Below, piece after piece: positions 25,173 through 33,660 of a DNA stretch of 57,724 nucleotides. Within the stretch, counting starts at the first letter, position 1. Every line of letters begins with the position of its first letter. The notes under the pieces were generated by a model. The model saw nothing but the letters and a program-made list of their open reading frames with translations. It made no database searches and was not told the DNA's origin. Origin of the DNA: CAYLQA01 sp964385695 (GTDB taxonomy: Bacteria > Desulfobacterota > Desulfobulbia > Desulfobulbales > Desulfurivibrionaceae); the NCBI GenBank assembly GCA_964385695.1, contig CAYLQA010000019.1, forward strand, positions 1-57,724, given 5' to 3'. Position numbers and translations under genes: made by a program.

Positions 25173-27074
25173 ATGTTTACCACGAAACTCCGTGATGCCG
25201 GCATTGCTACAAAGCTCAACAGTACGGTCGTCAGTACCGTGCTCGTCATGTTGCTGATAATGACAGTGGCTCTCACCTCATCAGTAAATTCCGCTCTCAC
25301 CAGGCAGGGTGACACCTTCATCAACATCCTGCAAAATCAACAGGTGCAAGAAGAAAAATTGCTCAGTAATGGGCTTTCTCAAAAAGGTCAGTCCCTTGCA
25401 ACCATGCTTGCTGATGTTGGGCAGAACCTGATCCTGAATTATGAGTATGCTTTTTTAGAGCAGATTGTCCAGAGTGCAATCAAGGATTCGGATATCGATT
25501 ACGTGGCCTTTTACGGCAAAGACGGCAAACCTTTGACTGCTGAAAATGTCGATGTGATGCGTTCATCTCAGCAGCACGTTGTGAAGGACATTTTAGTAAA
25601 CGAGCAAATGATTGGTAGTGTAAAAATAGGTCTGAATAAGGATGCGGTAAATAAAAATGCTGCCCAGGTAAAACAGCATATAGCCCAGGTTATTGAGAAG
25701 GCCAAGCTTGCGGAAGAGTCCGAAGTAAATAGTATTATTTTGAAGATTGCCTTGCTGAGCCTCGCCACATTGCTGGTTATTGGGACTATTGCCTCGCTTT
25801 CCATTCGCAAAACAATCAGGCCATTGCAAGATGCCGTGAGCAAGGTGAAAATGATTGCTTTGGGTGACCTTGAAGCGGAAATTGAGGTTGAGAATCAAAA
25901 TGAAATCGGCCAGTTGCTTATTGCAATGCAGGATATGGTCGCAAACCTACGCCTGACAGCGGAAATGGCAGAGCAAATCGCAACAGGGGATCTCGATGTG
26001 GAGATTCAGGTACTCTCCGAAAAAGACAAACTTGGGAAATCTTTGACCAACATGGTGAATAACCTAAGAAATGTTGCGCAAAAGGCGGAGATGATTGCAG
26101 CCGGGGAATTGGATGTGCAGGTGGATATGCTCAGTGATAAAGATGTGTTTGGCAAATCCTTGACCATGATGATTGAAAAGCTGCAGTCAATCATCCAGGA
26201 CGTGCGTATGGCCGCAGACCAGGTCGCCGCAGGAAGTCAACAGCTCAACAGTGGTTCGCAAGAGGTCTCCGATGGCGTAAGCAAGCAGGCCGCCTCCATT
26301 GAACAGATTTCTAGCTCCATGGAGGAGTTGTCCAGCACGGTGAGCCAGACCGCGGAAAGCGCCAGACAGACGGCAACCATCGCCAATAAATCCGCCGAGA
26401 GCGCCGAGGCTGGCGGTAAGGCGGTATCTGCAACCGTGGACGCCATGCAGCATATTGCGGAAAAGATCGAGGTGATCGAGGAGATCGCCAGACAGACAAA
26501 TTTGCTTGCTCTAAATGCCGCGATTGAGGCGGCGCGGGCGGGGGACCACGGCAAGGGCTTTGCCGTGGTAGCCTCCGAGGTGAGGAAGCTTGCCGAGCGG
26601 AGCCAGTTTTCCGCTCAGGAGATCAGCACGGTGGCCAGCTCCAGCGTGGAAACGGCCATGGAGGCAGGAAAACTCATCGAAGAGATTGTTCCACAGATCC
26701 AAAATACTGCTGAACTTGTGCAGGAAATCGATGCCTCAAGCAGTGAGCAGGCAAAGGGGATTGACGAAAACGCCAAGGCCATTGAGCAGCTCGACAGTGT
26801 TATTCAAACCAATAATGCTGCTGCTGGCGAGATGGCTGCAACCTGTGAAGAGCTTTCTGCCCAGGCCTATTCACTGCAGGATGCCATTGCCTTTTTTAAG
26901 GTGAATGGAGGAGAAAAACAGATCCATTTTCCGTTGAGTGAATCTGAGCGAGTTGAAGGTGGCACGCGGCCTTCGCCGGTGTATAACCAAAAGTTGCGTT
27001 CAGAAAAAGAGACCTCGGAGGCTTCGCAATTGCCTGCAGGCGACTGGATGGATATGGGGTTTGAGCGAACATGA
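25173..27074 (+). CDS. Methyl-accepting chemotaxis protein with three HAMP units
   Basis: A 633-aa paralogue of the preceding receptor. It has the same start (TKLRDAGIATKLNSTVV), membrane helix 1, a periplasmic sensor with the shared NYEYAFLEQIVQSAIKDSDI segment, helix 2 at about residues 190-210, and then three HAMP units instead of six. The tip (NLLALNAAIEAARAGDHGKG) is intact. The C-terminus is GFERT, which lacks the final aromatic residue of the DFERY tail. TAAGGAGGGG precedes the ATG. Both receptors probably arose by duplication, with gain or loss of HAMP units. Confidence 0.95.
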   Translation: MFTTKLRDAGIATKLNSTVVSTVLVMLLIMTVALTSSVNSALTRQGDTFINILQNQQVQEEKLLSNGLSQKGQSLATMLADVGQNLILNYEYAFLEQIVQSAIKDSDIDYVAFYGKDGKPLTAENVDVMRSSQQHVVKDILVNEQMIGSVKIGLNKDAVNKNAAQVKQHIAQVIEKAKLAEESEVNSIILKIALLSLATLLVIGTIASLSIRKTIRPLQDAVSKVKMIALGDLEAEIEVENQNEIGQLLIAMQDMVANLRLTAEMAEQIATGDLDVEIQVLSEKDKLGKSLTNMVNNLRNVAQKAEMIAAGELDVQVDMLSDKDVFGKSLTMMIEKLQSIIQDVRMAADQVAAGSQQLNSGSQEVSDGVSKQAASIEQISSSMEELSSTVSQTAESARQTATIANKSAESAEAGGKAVSATVDAMQHIAEKIEVIEEIARQTNLLALNAAIEAARAGDHGKGFAVVASEVRKLAERSQFSAQEISTVASSSVETAMEAGKLIEEIVPQIQNTAELVQEIDASSSEQAKGIDENAKAIEQLDSVIQTNNAAAGEMAATCEELSAQAYSLQDAIAFFKVNGGEKQIHFPLSESERVEGGTRPSPVYNQKLRSEKETSEASQLPAGDWMDMGFERT

Positions 27075-27105
27075 TAAGTGTGAAACACTGAAATAAACGA
27101 TAAGC

Positions 27106-27141
27106 AAAAGGGATTATCCCGAAAGGGATGTCCCTTTTTTT
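27106..27141 (+). terminator. Rho-independent terminator of the second chemoreceptor
   Basis: AAAGGGATTATCCC and GGGATGTCCCTTT form a hairpin with a GAAA loop, followed by a T-run (27133-27141). It lies about 30 nt after the stop. Confidence 0.9.
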
Positions 27142-27219
27142 GCGACGTGATTCGGCTTAGGTATTTGTACTGGGAACTGTTGGCTGGCTTTCTTGACTGT
27201 TCTTTCCATGCTTTATGGT

Positions 27220-27249
27220 TTGACATCGCTTTTTTTATTCACCTATACT
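27220..27249 (+). promoter_or_regulatory. Sigma-70-type promoter upstream of the receptor relic
   Basis: TTGACA (27220-27225), an 18-bp spacer and TATACT (27244-27249). It would originally have served the now-deleted receptor gene and may now drive the third receptor and the che genes. Confidence 0.7.
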
Positions 27250-27314
27250 TTCCTATAAGGCATTTGAAATGCTTCATTTTTTTTGGATTTTGGTGAAAAA
27301 AAGATGGAGCAACG

Positions 27315-27564
27315 AAACTCGCGGATTTGAAGCATGGCAAGCAGTTCATGGGTGGTTTTCTGGCTGTCGTAATTATCTTTGTCGCCTTGGCCGGATATCA
27401 GATCAATGAAATGGGGAAAATGACGGACCTGCAGCCTTGAAACCTACAGCAGGTGAACCCGGAGTGAAACTTGACCTTGCAGCGAAGGGAGGCGGGAAAA
27501 AGGACCTTGATTTTCATACAGTGATTTCGACCGTTACCAGCTGCCACTGGTAACTGTTAATTGA
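27315..27564 (+). pseudogene. Chemoreceptor relic with large internal deletion
   Basis: Two fragments of a methyl-accepting protein lie side by side. The first (27315-27440) reads KLADLKHGKQFMGGFLAVV and continues through a hydrophobic helix into YQINEMGKMTDLQ, the typical first helix of a chemoreceptor, and then stops. The second, in a shifted frame from 27440, reads GEPGVKLDLAAKGGGKKDLD. After one more shift it reads SDFDRY (27520-27537), matching the DFERY tails of its neighbours. The sensor, HAMP and signalling domains are missing. The simplest reading is a receptor gene that lost its middle. The 3' part also contains the hairpin GTTACCAG/CTGGTAAC (27533-27554). Confidence 0.55.
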
Positions 27565-27598
27565 GGGGGGAACCAATAAACAATGAAGAGAGGGGTAG

Positions 27599-29263
27599 AT
27601 GAAAAAGAACATCAGGAATAAAATGTTGTTGGCCTTTGGTGGTGTGGGTGTGGCCTTGTTGCTGCAGCTTCTTGTGACAAGTTATTTTCAATCCCAGGTG
27701 GTTAAGTCCGTAAATTATGCGCGGGATAAAGGGTATGGCGGCAATGAACTGGCCATGGAAATCAAGCTCGATGTGATTCAGGTACAGCAATGGTTGACCG
27801 ATATAAGCGCCACCAGGGCTGCTGAGGGGTATGATGATGGCTTTGCTGAGGCCGAAAAATTTGCAGTGTTATGCCGTAAACATATCAAGGAATTGATTGA
27901 GCTCCACCCCGATGACAAAGATAACCTTGAAGGTATCCTGGCATCCTTTAATGCCTTTTATGAAAAAGGCAAATGGATGGCAGGAGAATATATCGAAGGC
28001 GGGCCTGAAAAAGGTAATGAAGCAATGGCAGAGTTTGATGCTTTCGCTGCTGATATTGGAAAGCGCTTAGATGAACTGGAAGGAGAGATGGAGGCTGAAG
28101 CCTCGAGTAGTATTCAGGCTGCTACAAAATCTATCCAGACAAATAACATCACAAGCATAATCATCACCTTGGCGGTGATAATTTTCACCATCACCTTGGC
28201 CATGATCTTTTCCGGCCGCATCGCTGATGCCCTGACGAAGATGGTGAAGCTTGCGGAAGACATTGCTGAAGGTGATCTTGTCCATACGGGAATGGCGGTG
28301 GATCGGGAAGATGAGATAGGCCAGCTTGCCAGAGCCCTTGATGCAATGACAAAACGATTGCGTGATACCATTCAGGATGTGCGTATGGCATCTGATCAGG
28401 TGGCTTCTGGCAGTTATGAGCTCTCCAGCACCTCGCAAGAGGTCTCGCAGGGGGCGAGTGAGCAGGCTGCTTCCGTGGAAGAGATCTCAAGCTCCATGGA
28501 AGAACTCGCCAGCACGGTAGCACAAAGCGCTGATAACGCTCGCCAAACCACGACCATTGCCGCCCAGACAGCGATTGACGCAGAAGAGGGCGGTAAGGTT
28601 GTTGCCGAGACCGTTGAGGCCATGACCCATATTGCTGAAAAAATCGAGGTGATTGAAGAGATTGCCCGGCAAACTAATCTGTTGGCCCTGAACGCGGCTA
28701 TTGAGGCAGCAAGGGCAGGTGAGCACGGCAAGGGCTTTGCAGTTGTTGCTTCCGAGGTTCGTAAATTGGCAGAGCGTAGCCAGGGCTCGGCCCAGGAGAT
28801 TCGCGGTGTGGCCAGCGCCAGTGTTGAAACCGCAGCCAGCGCAGGGAGAAAGATTGAAGAAATCGTACCACAGATCAGGAAGACCGCGGAGCTGGTTCAG
28901 GAAATCGATGCCGCGAGCAACGAGCAGGCGAGGGGCATCGAAGAAAACTCCAAGGCCATTGAACAGTTTGATCAGGTTATTCAAGGCAACAGCGCCGCAG
29001 CCGAGGAGATGGCCTCAACAAGTGAAGAGTTGACCGCACAAGCAGCCCGGCTGCAGGAGTCCATTGCTTACTTCAAGGTTGGTGAGACCGGACGTGTGGC
29101 GGATGTTGGTTATAGCGTAACAGCCACACCGTCGGGCCAGCCATTGGCATTGCCGCCCCAAGCAGGCCCATCGGCAGAGAGTGGAAATCTTCAAGCCCAA
29201 GATGCTCCCGGTGCGCAGATTAACTTGAAGGATCCTCACGGCGGTGATTTTGAGCGCTACTAA
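27599..29263 (+). CDS. Methyl-accepting chemotaxis protein, helical-bundle sensor, one HAMP
   Basis: A 554-aa receptor. Helix 1 is at about residues 9-27; the periplasmic four-helix-bundle-type sensor (about 30-180) has a long charged helical sequence; helix 2 is at about 186-207. A single HAMP precedes the signalling domain with NLLALNAAIEAARAGEHGKG. The C-terminus is GGDFERY, a CheR/CheB-type tether. It differs from the two upstream receptors in sensor type but has a very similar signalling half. It is followed by cheA after 59 nt, so it is probably co-transcribed with the che genes. Confidence 0.95.
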   Translation: MKKNIRNKMLLAFGGVGVALLLQLLVTSYFQSQVVKSVNYARDKGYGGNELAMEIKLDVIQVQQWLTDISATRAAEGYDDGFAEAEKFAVLCRKHIKELIELHPDDKDNLEGILASFNAFYEKGKWMAGEYIEGGPEKGNEAMAEFDAFAADIGKRLDELEGEMEAEASSSIQAATKSIQTNNITSIIITLAVIIFTITLAMIFSGRIADALTKMVKLAEDIAEGDLVHTGMAVDREDEIGQLARALDAMTKRLRDTIQDVRMASDQVASGSYELSSTSQEVSQGASEQAASVEEISSSMEELASTVAQSADNARQTTTIAAQTAIDAEEGGKVVAETVEAMTHIAEKIEVIEEIARQTNLLALNAAIEAARAGEHGKGFAVVASEVRKLAERSQGSAQEIRGVASASVETAASAGRKIEEIVPQIRKTAELVQEIDAASNEQARGIEENSKAIEQFDQVIQGNSAAAEEMASTSEELTAQAARLQESIAYFKVGETGRVADVGYSVTATPSGQPLALPPQAGPSAESGNLQAQDAPGAQINLKDPHGGDFERY

Positions 29264-29322
29264 TTTTGTTTATGAAGATGGAGAAGCACTCCATAATTTA
29301 AAGCATGCGGAAAGGGTAGAAC

Positions 29323-31452
29323 ATGGCTGAATCAGAATATGGTGAGATATTTCGTGAGGAAGCGGTAGAGTTACTTGAGGAGCTTGAGAGTTCCCTGCTT
29401 GAGCTGGAAAGTGACCCAAGCGACCTGAAAATTGTGAGCCGGGTATTCCGGGCCATGCATACCATCAAAGGCTCGGGGGCCATGTTCGGCTTCGATGACA
29501 TCTCCAGCTTTACCCACCATGTGGAAACGGTACTCGATAAAGTCCGTGATGGCACTGTGCCTGTTACCAAGGAGCTTATCGACCTGACTCTGACCTCGCG
29601 GGACCATATTTATGCCCTGCTCGATGCGGCAACCGGTGAAGGTGAAGCCGATGTGGAAGAAGGACAGCAGATTATCGATTCTTTGCAGGCCTTGGTGGGG
29701 GGCGGTGCTCCGGCTGAGGCTGCTGCTGAGCCGGAAGTAGAAGAGGCCGTTGCTGAGCCGGAAGAAGAACTCGATCACACTGCCGGTAAGCATGCCCATT
29801 TTCGCATCAGTATTCGGCCTTCACAGGACTTCTTTGTGGAAGGCAATGAGATTGAGCAACTCCTTACAGAGTTGGCGGCACTTGGTGAGTCTACGGTTTT
29901 TCCCCATGAAAAAGAGGAAAAGGTTGATGCGTCCGGCCGCGAGCTAAAAGGCCACTGGGAGGTTCTGCTCACCACCGACAAAGGACTCAACGGTGTAGAG
30001 GATGTACTGGTCTTTGCCGAATCAAGCTGTGAGGTGAGGGTTGATATCGTAGCCGTTGAGGGCGAAGAGGATTTTACCGAGCATAAGAGGCTTGGTGAAA
30101 TTTTGATTGAAAAAGGTGAGATTTCCACCGAGGAGTTGCAGGAGGTTCTCAGTAAGCAAAAGCCCCTTGGTGAATTGTTGGTCGAAGAAAAATTGGTCAC
30201 CAAGGAAAAGATCGCTTCAGCCCTGGCCGAGCAGGAAGTGGTCAAGAAGACCAAAACCAAGGCCAAGATCAGCAAAGGTGCCGAGAGTATCCGGGTTGGG
30301 GCTGACAAGCTTGATCATCTTATCAACCTGGTTGGTGAGTTGGTTGTGACCCAGGCCCGCCTGACCCAGGTTTCTTCTCAACATGGGGATACGGATTTAG
30401 TTGAGCCAGTAGAAGAGGTGGAGCGGCTTACTGCCGAACTGCGCGACTGTGTGCTCAATATCCGCATGGTACCCATAGGAACGACCTTTGCCCGCTTCCA
30501 ACGACTGGTGCGAGATCTCTCCGCAGAGCTTGGCAAGGAGGTGCAACTTAATACCGAGGGTGCGGAAACCGAGCTTGATAAAAATGTGATTGATCAGCTC
30601 AATGATCCATTGGTCCATCTGATTCGGAACAGTATTGACCATGGCCTGGAATCACCCGAGGAGCGTGAAGGACTCGGTAAGACCAGAAAGGGAACCATTC
30701 ATTTATCCGCCACCCATTCCGGGGCTAATGTTGTCATAACCGTTACCGATGACGGCAAAGGACTGGACCGGGAGCTTATCCGGCAAAAGGCCTTGGAAAA
30801 GGGGCTGTTGCGAAGTGAGGATGAGCATACGGACACGGAAGTTTTTAATACCATTTTCATGCCCGGACTTTCCACAGCCCAAACGGTTACCAGTGTTTCC
30901 GGTCGCGGAGTGGGAATGGATGTTGTGAAAAGTACCATTGATGGGCTGAAAGGTTCTGTCAATGTTGCAAAAAGTGTGAAAGATGAAGGAACAACGGTCA
31001 ATATTACTTTGCCGTTGACCCTGGCGATCATTGACGGCCTCTTGATCCGGGTCGAAGATACCTACCTGGTCCTGGCACTTTCCCAAGTTGAAGAGTGCGT
31101 GGAGTTGACCTCAAAAGACATTGCCAAGTTTCACGACAGAAGGATGTTGCCGGTAAGGGATCAGTTGGTGCCTTATGTTCGCTTGCGGGATTTTTTCCAA
31201 ATCCCGGGAGAGCGGCCTGAACTTGAGCAGATGGTCATTGTGAGGATCAATAATGAGAGATTCGGCCTAGTGCTCGATGATGTTATCGGTGAGCATCAAA
31301 CAGTGCTGAAATCTCTGGGCTGGGTATATCGTAATGCCACAGGACTGTCCGGTTCTACGATTCTCGGTAACGGCGAGGTTGCCTTGATACTTGATGTTCC
31401 GGACATCATGAAGTGGGCCCAAGTGGAAGAGCATGAAATCATAGGAAGCTAA
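29323..31452 (+). CDS. cheA: Chemotaxis histidine kinase CheA
   Basis: The 709-aa kinase of the chemosensory array. Order: P1 Hpt (about residues 1-105, phosphorylated His46 in RAMHTIKGSG); an acidic Ala/Glu-rich linker; a P2-like domain (about 158-245); and a repeat segment (about 248-305) in which RLGEILIEKGEISTEEL and PLGELLVEEKLVTKEKI look like MshEN/GspE-N units. Then P3 dimerisation, the P4 ATPase (N box HLIRNSIDHG, DDGKGLD, GRGVGMDVV) and the CheW-like P5 (about 565-709). It autophosphorylates and passes phosphate to CheB and presumably the HEAT-REC protein. cheW follows after 68 nt. Confidence 0.97.
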   Translation: MAESEYGEIFREEAVELLEELESSLLELESDPSDLKIVSRVFRAMHTIKGSGAMFGFDDISSFTHHVETVLDKVRDGTVPVTKELIDLTLTSRDHIYALLDAATGEGEADVEEGQQIIDSLQALVGGGAPAEAAAEPEVEEAVAEPEEELDHTAGKHAHFRISIRPSQDFFVEGNEIEQLLTELAALGESTVFPHEKEEKVDASGRELKGHWEVLLTTDKGLNGVEDVLVFAESSCEVRVDIVAVEGEEDFTEHKRLGEILIEKGEISTEELQEVLSKQKPLGELLVEEKLVTKEKIASALAEQEVVKKTKTKAKISKGAESIRVGADKLDHLINLVGELVVTQARLTQVSSQHGDTDLVEPVEEVERLTAELRDCVLNIRMVPIGTTFARFQRLVRDLSAELGKEVQLNTEGAETELDKNVIDQLNDPLVHLIRNSIDHGLESPEEREGLGKTRKGTIHLSATHSGANVVITVTDDGKGLDRELIRQKALEKGLLRSEDEHTDTEVFNTIFMPGLSTAQTVTSVSGRGVGMDVVKSTIDGLKGSVNVAKSVKDEGTTVNITLPLTLAIIDGLLIRVEDTYLVLALSQVEECVELTSKDIAKFHDRRMLPVRDQLVPYVRLRDFFQIPGERPELEQMVIVRINNERFGLVLDDVIGEHQTVLKSLGWVYRNATGLSGSTILGNGEVALILDVPDIMKWAQVEEHEIIGS

Positions 31453-31520
31453 GTCTTATTTTATAGATACAACTAAGAAGTTGTACTTCTTGAGGTGATG
31501 ATGAAGTTTGGAGGAAAACA

Positions 31521-32072
31521 ATGAGTGAACAGCAAGAAAACATCCAGTTGAATACGACCCAGTACCTGACCTTCACACTCCGTGAGGAAGGTTTTGCCGT
31601 CGAGATTGCCAAGGTGCGTGAGGTTCTTGATGTAACAACCATGACCCGGATTCCGCGTATGCCCGAGTATTTGAGCGGGGTTATCAATCTGCGTGGGAAC
31701 GTTGTCCCGGTCATGGACCTCGGCCAAAAGCTTGGCATGGGTATTATTTCTCACACAAAAAACACCTGTATTATGATCGTGGAGCTTGAGATCGAGGGCA
31801 ACATGGTTGAAATGGGCGTGCTGACAGACTCTGTTCAGATGGTTTTGGATTTACAGTCTGAGGATATTGAGTCCGTGCCAAGAATGGGAACCAACCTCAA
31901 TACTGAATTTATTAAAGGTATGGGGCGCCAGAGGGATGATAAATTTTTGATCATTCTCGATATCGACATGGTTCTTGCCAGTGAGGGAGAGGCGGTGCTG
32001 CGCGACATGGAAGGTGGCGACGTGCCCCAGGCCCCGGTTGAGGCTGCGGCAGAAGCAGCGGTAAGTGCATAA
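31521..32072 (+). CDS. cheW: Chemotaxis coupling protein CheW
   Basis: A 183-aa cytoplasmic adaptor linking receptors to CheA. The CheW SH3-like fold is marked by YLTFTLREEGFAVEI, TRIPRMPEYLSGVINLRG and VVPVMDLGQKLGM. The C-terminal 20 residues are an Ala/Pro-rich tail (QAPVEAAAEAAVSA) not needed for the fold. The ribosome-binding site is GGAGG. A repeat element separates it from cheR. Confidence 0.96.
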   Translation: MSEQQENIQLNTTQYLTFTLREEGFAVEIAKVREVLDVTTMTRIPRMPEYLSGVINLRGNVVPVMDLGQKLGMGIISHTKNTCIMIVELEIEGNMVEMGVLTDSVQMVLDLQSEDIESVPRMGTNLNTEFIKGMGRQRDDKFLIILDIDMVLASEGEAVLRDMEGGDVPQAPVEAAAEAAVSA

Positions 32073-32092
32073 GGGACAGTAAGGAAATAAGT

Positions 32093-32215
32093 GTTACAAG
32101 GTTGCGCCGGATTTTTGTTCATAGCCAAGACACGAAAACAGGCGCATAGCAGTGCTATGTAACTGTTTTCGTAACGCAGGATATGGATAAAAAAACAAGC
32201 AAGGTTATGACACTT
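32093..32215. repeat. Structured intergenic hairpin element, copy 2
   Basis: Nested inverted repeats of the same layout as 19579-19701. The outer ends are AAGTGT and ACACTT. The middle stem pairs ACGAAAACAG (32132-32141) with CTGTTTTCGT (32163-32172). The tip is CATAGC-AGT-GCTATG (32145-32159). Flanks TTTTTGTTCA and ACGCAG are shared with copy 1. It lies between cheW and cheR. Confidence 0.65.
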
Positions 32216-32266
32216 CTTTTTGCACAGTCCTTAAGCAACAAGAAATTGCAGGTGGTGTGAATTTAG

Positions 32267-33148
32267 ATGACTGGAGCTTCAGAGAATACCCGTGGTGCCT
32301 TTGATAAAACCGCGAGCCTTTCGGATCGCGATTTTAAAAAGATAAGCGCATTCATTTATGATGTATGCGGAATCAAATTGCCGCCAATCAAAAAAACCAT
32401 GCTCTCCGCGCGGTTGCAAAAAAGATTGCGGCGTCTCAAAATTCGAAATTATTCTGAGTACTTTGATTATGTCTTGAGTCCGGAAGGACAGGCCAAAGAG
32501 CTTTGCCACATGATAGACGTGGTGAGCACCAACAAGACCGAGTTTTTCCGAGAGGCTAAACATTTTGACATCATGACATCCAGGGTCTTGCCGGAGTTTG
32601 CCAACCGGATGACCCACAGTTCTCGTAAAACCCTGCAGGTTTGGAGTGCTGGGTGTTCAAGTGGTGAGGAACCTTATACTCTGGCCATGGTCCTTGATGA
32701 CTTTTTTTCCAAATATCCGGGCTTGAATTATTCAATACTGGGTACGGACATCAATACCGAGGTGTTGAATAAGGCACAGGATGCCATTTATACCGACGAG
32801 ACCGTGGCCCCGGTACCGGTTCCCTTTCGTCATAAATACTTGATGAAGGGTAAGGGAAACCACAAGGGGTTTCACAGGGTTATCCCGGAATTACGGCGCA
32901 AGGTGACGTTGCAACGCCTGAATTTTATGGATAGTAAATTTTCTTTAAAAGATCAGATGGATATAATCTTTTGTCGCAATGTAATTATTTATTTTGACAG
33001 AAAAACCCAATGCTCCCTGTTTGAAAAATTTTACGGGCAATTCAATCCCGGTGGCTATCTCTTTACAGGACATTCAGAGTCTCTTGACGGAATGATAGTT
33101 GATAAAGTCGAGAGAGTTTCCTCGGCGGTATATAAATGCAAAATGTAA
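32267..33148 (+). CDS. cheR: Chemoreceptor methyltransferase CheR
   Basis: A 293-aa S-adenosylmethionine-dependent methyltransferase that adds methyl groups to receptor glutamates. An N-terminal helical domain (about residues 25-95, LSDRDFKKISAFIYDVCG) precedes the methyltransferase core with VWSAGCSSGEEPYTLAM, LGTDINTEVLNKA and DIIFCRNVIIYFD. The beta subdomain that normally holds the receptor pentapeptide should lie in the core, and two nearby receptors offer DFERY tails. The last codons overlap the cheD start (ATG at 33136), which suggests translational coupling. Confidence 0.97.
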   Translation: MTGASENTRGAFDKTASLSDRDFKKISAFIYDVCGIKLPPIKKTMLSARLQKRLRRLKIRNYSEYFDYVLSPEGQAKELCHMIDVVSTNKTEFFREAKHFDIMTSRVLPEFANRMTHSSRKTLQVWSAGCSSGEEPYTLAMVLDDFFSKYPGLNYSILGTDINTEVLNKAQDAIYTDETVAPVPVPFRHKYLMKGKGNHKGFHRVIPELRRKVTLQRLNFMDSKFSLKDQMDIIFCRNVIIYFDRKTQCSLFEKFYGQFNPGGYLFTGHSESLDGMIVDKVERVSSAVYKCKM

Positions 33149-33651
33149 TAGCAGGCGCCGAGCAGGGCGGTCTACCGGTCGTTAATCTTCATCCAGGTGA
33201 GTTGTTTATTGCCCAGGAACCGACGATCATCACAACCATTTTAGGCTCATGCGTTTCAGTGTGCCTATTCTGCCCGCAGCAGAAAATTGGCGCAATGTGT
33301 CATGGGGTAATGCCGGAACGGAAAGATGCTGTGGAAGACAGCTTCCGTTTTGTTGACAGTTCTATTCGCTACATGGTGGATATTTTAACCAAGGGGCGAA
33401 AAATTTGCCCTGCAGCACACTTGGTGGCGAAGCTTTTTGGTGGGGCTGATGTGTTGGAAGTGAGTTTTGCCATGGGAAAAAAATCCAAGACCATAGGAGC
33501 GTTAAATATCGAGTCGGCCAGGAAGGCTCTGGAGAAGCAAGATGTTCCCATATCCGTTGAAAAGGTAGGGGGAGTCCATGGCCGTAAGCTCTTTTTTTAC
33601 ACCCACACCGGTGAAGTTTTTATAAAGCGTCTTCAACGCTCATTTGATTAA
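33136..33651 (+). CDS. cheD: Chemoreceptor glutamine deamidase CheD
   Basis: A 171-aa enzyme that deamidates receptor glutamines. The catalytic Cys39 (LGSCVSV) and His56 (MCHG) are 17 residues apart, and Thr33 is six before the Cys, matching the spacing of the Cys-His-Thr set in characterised CheD. The start ATG overlaps the cheR end by 13 nt. In other species CheD partners with CheC; no cheC is seen in this window. Confidence 0.96.
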   Translation: MQNVIAGAEQGGLPVVNLHPGELFIAQEPTIITTILGSCVSVCLFCPQQKIGAMCHGVMPERKDAVEDSFRFVDSSIRYMVDILTKGRKICPAAHLVAKLFGGADVLEVSFAMGKKSKTIGALNIESARKALEKQDVPISVEKVGGVHGRKLFFYTHTGEVFIKRLQRSFD

Positions 33652-33660
33652 GGAACGCAA

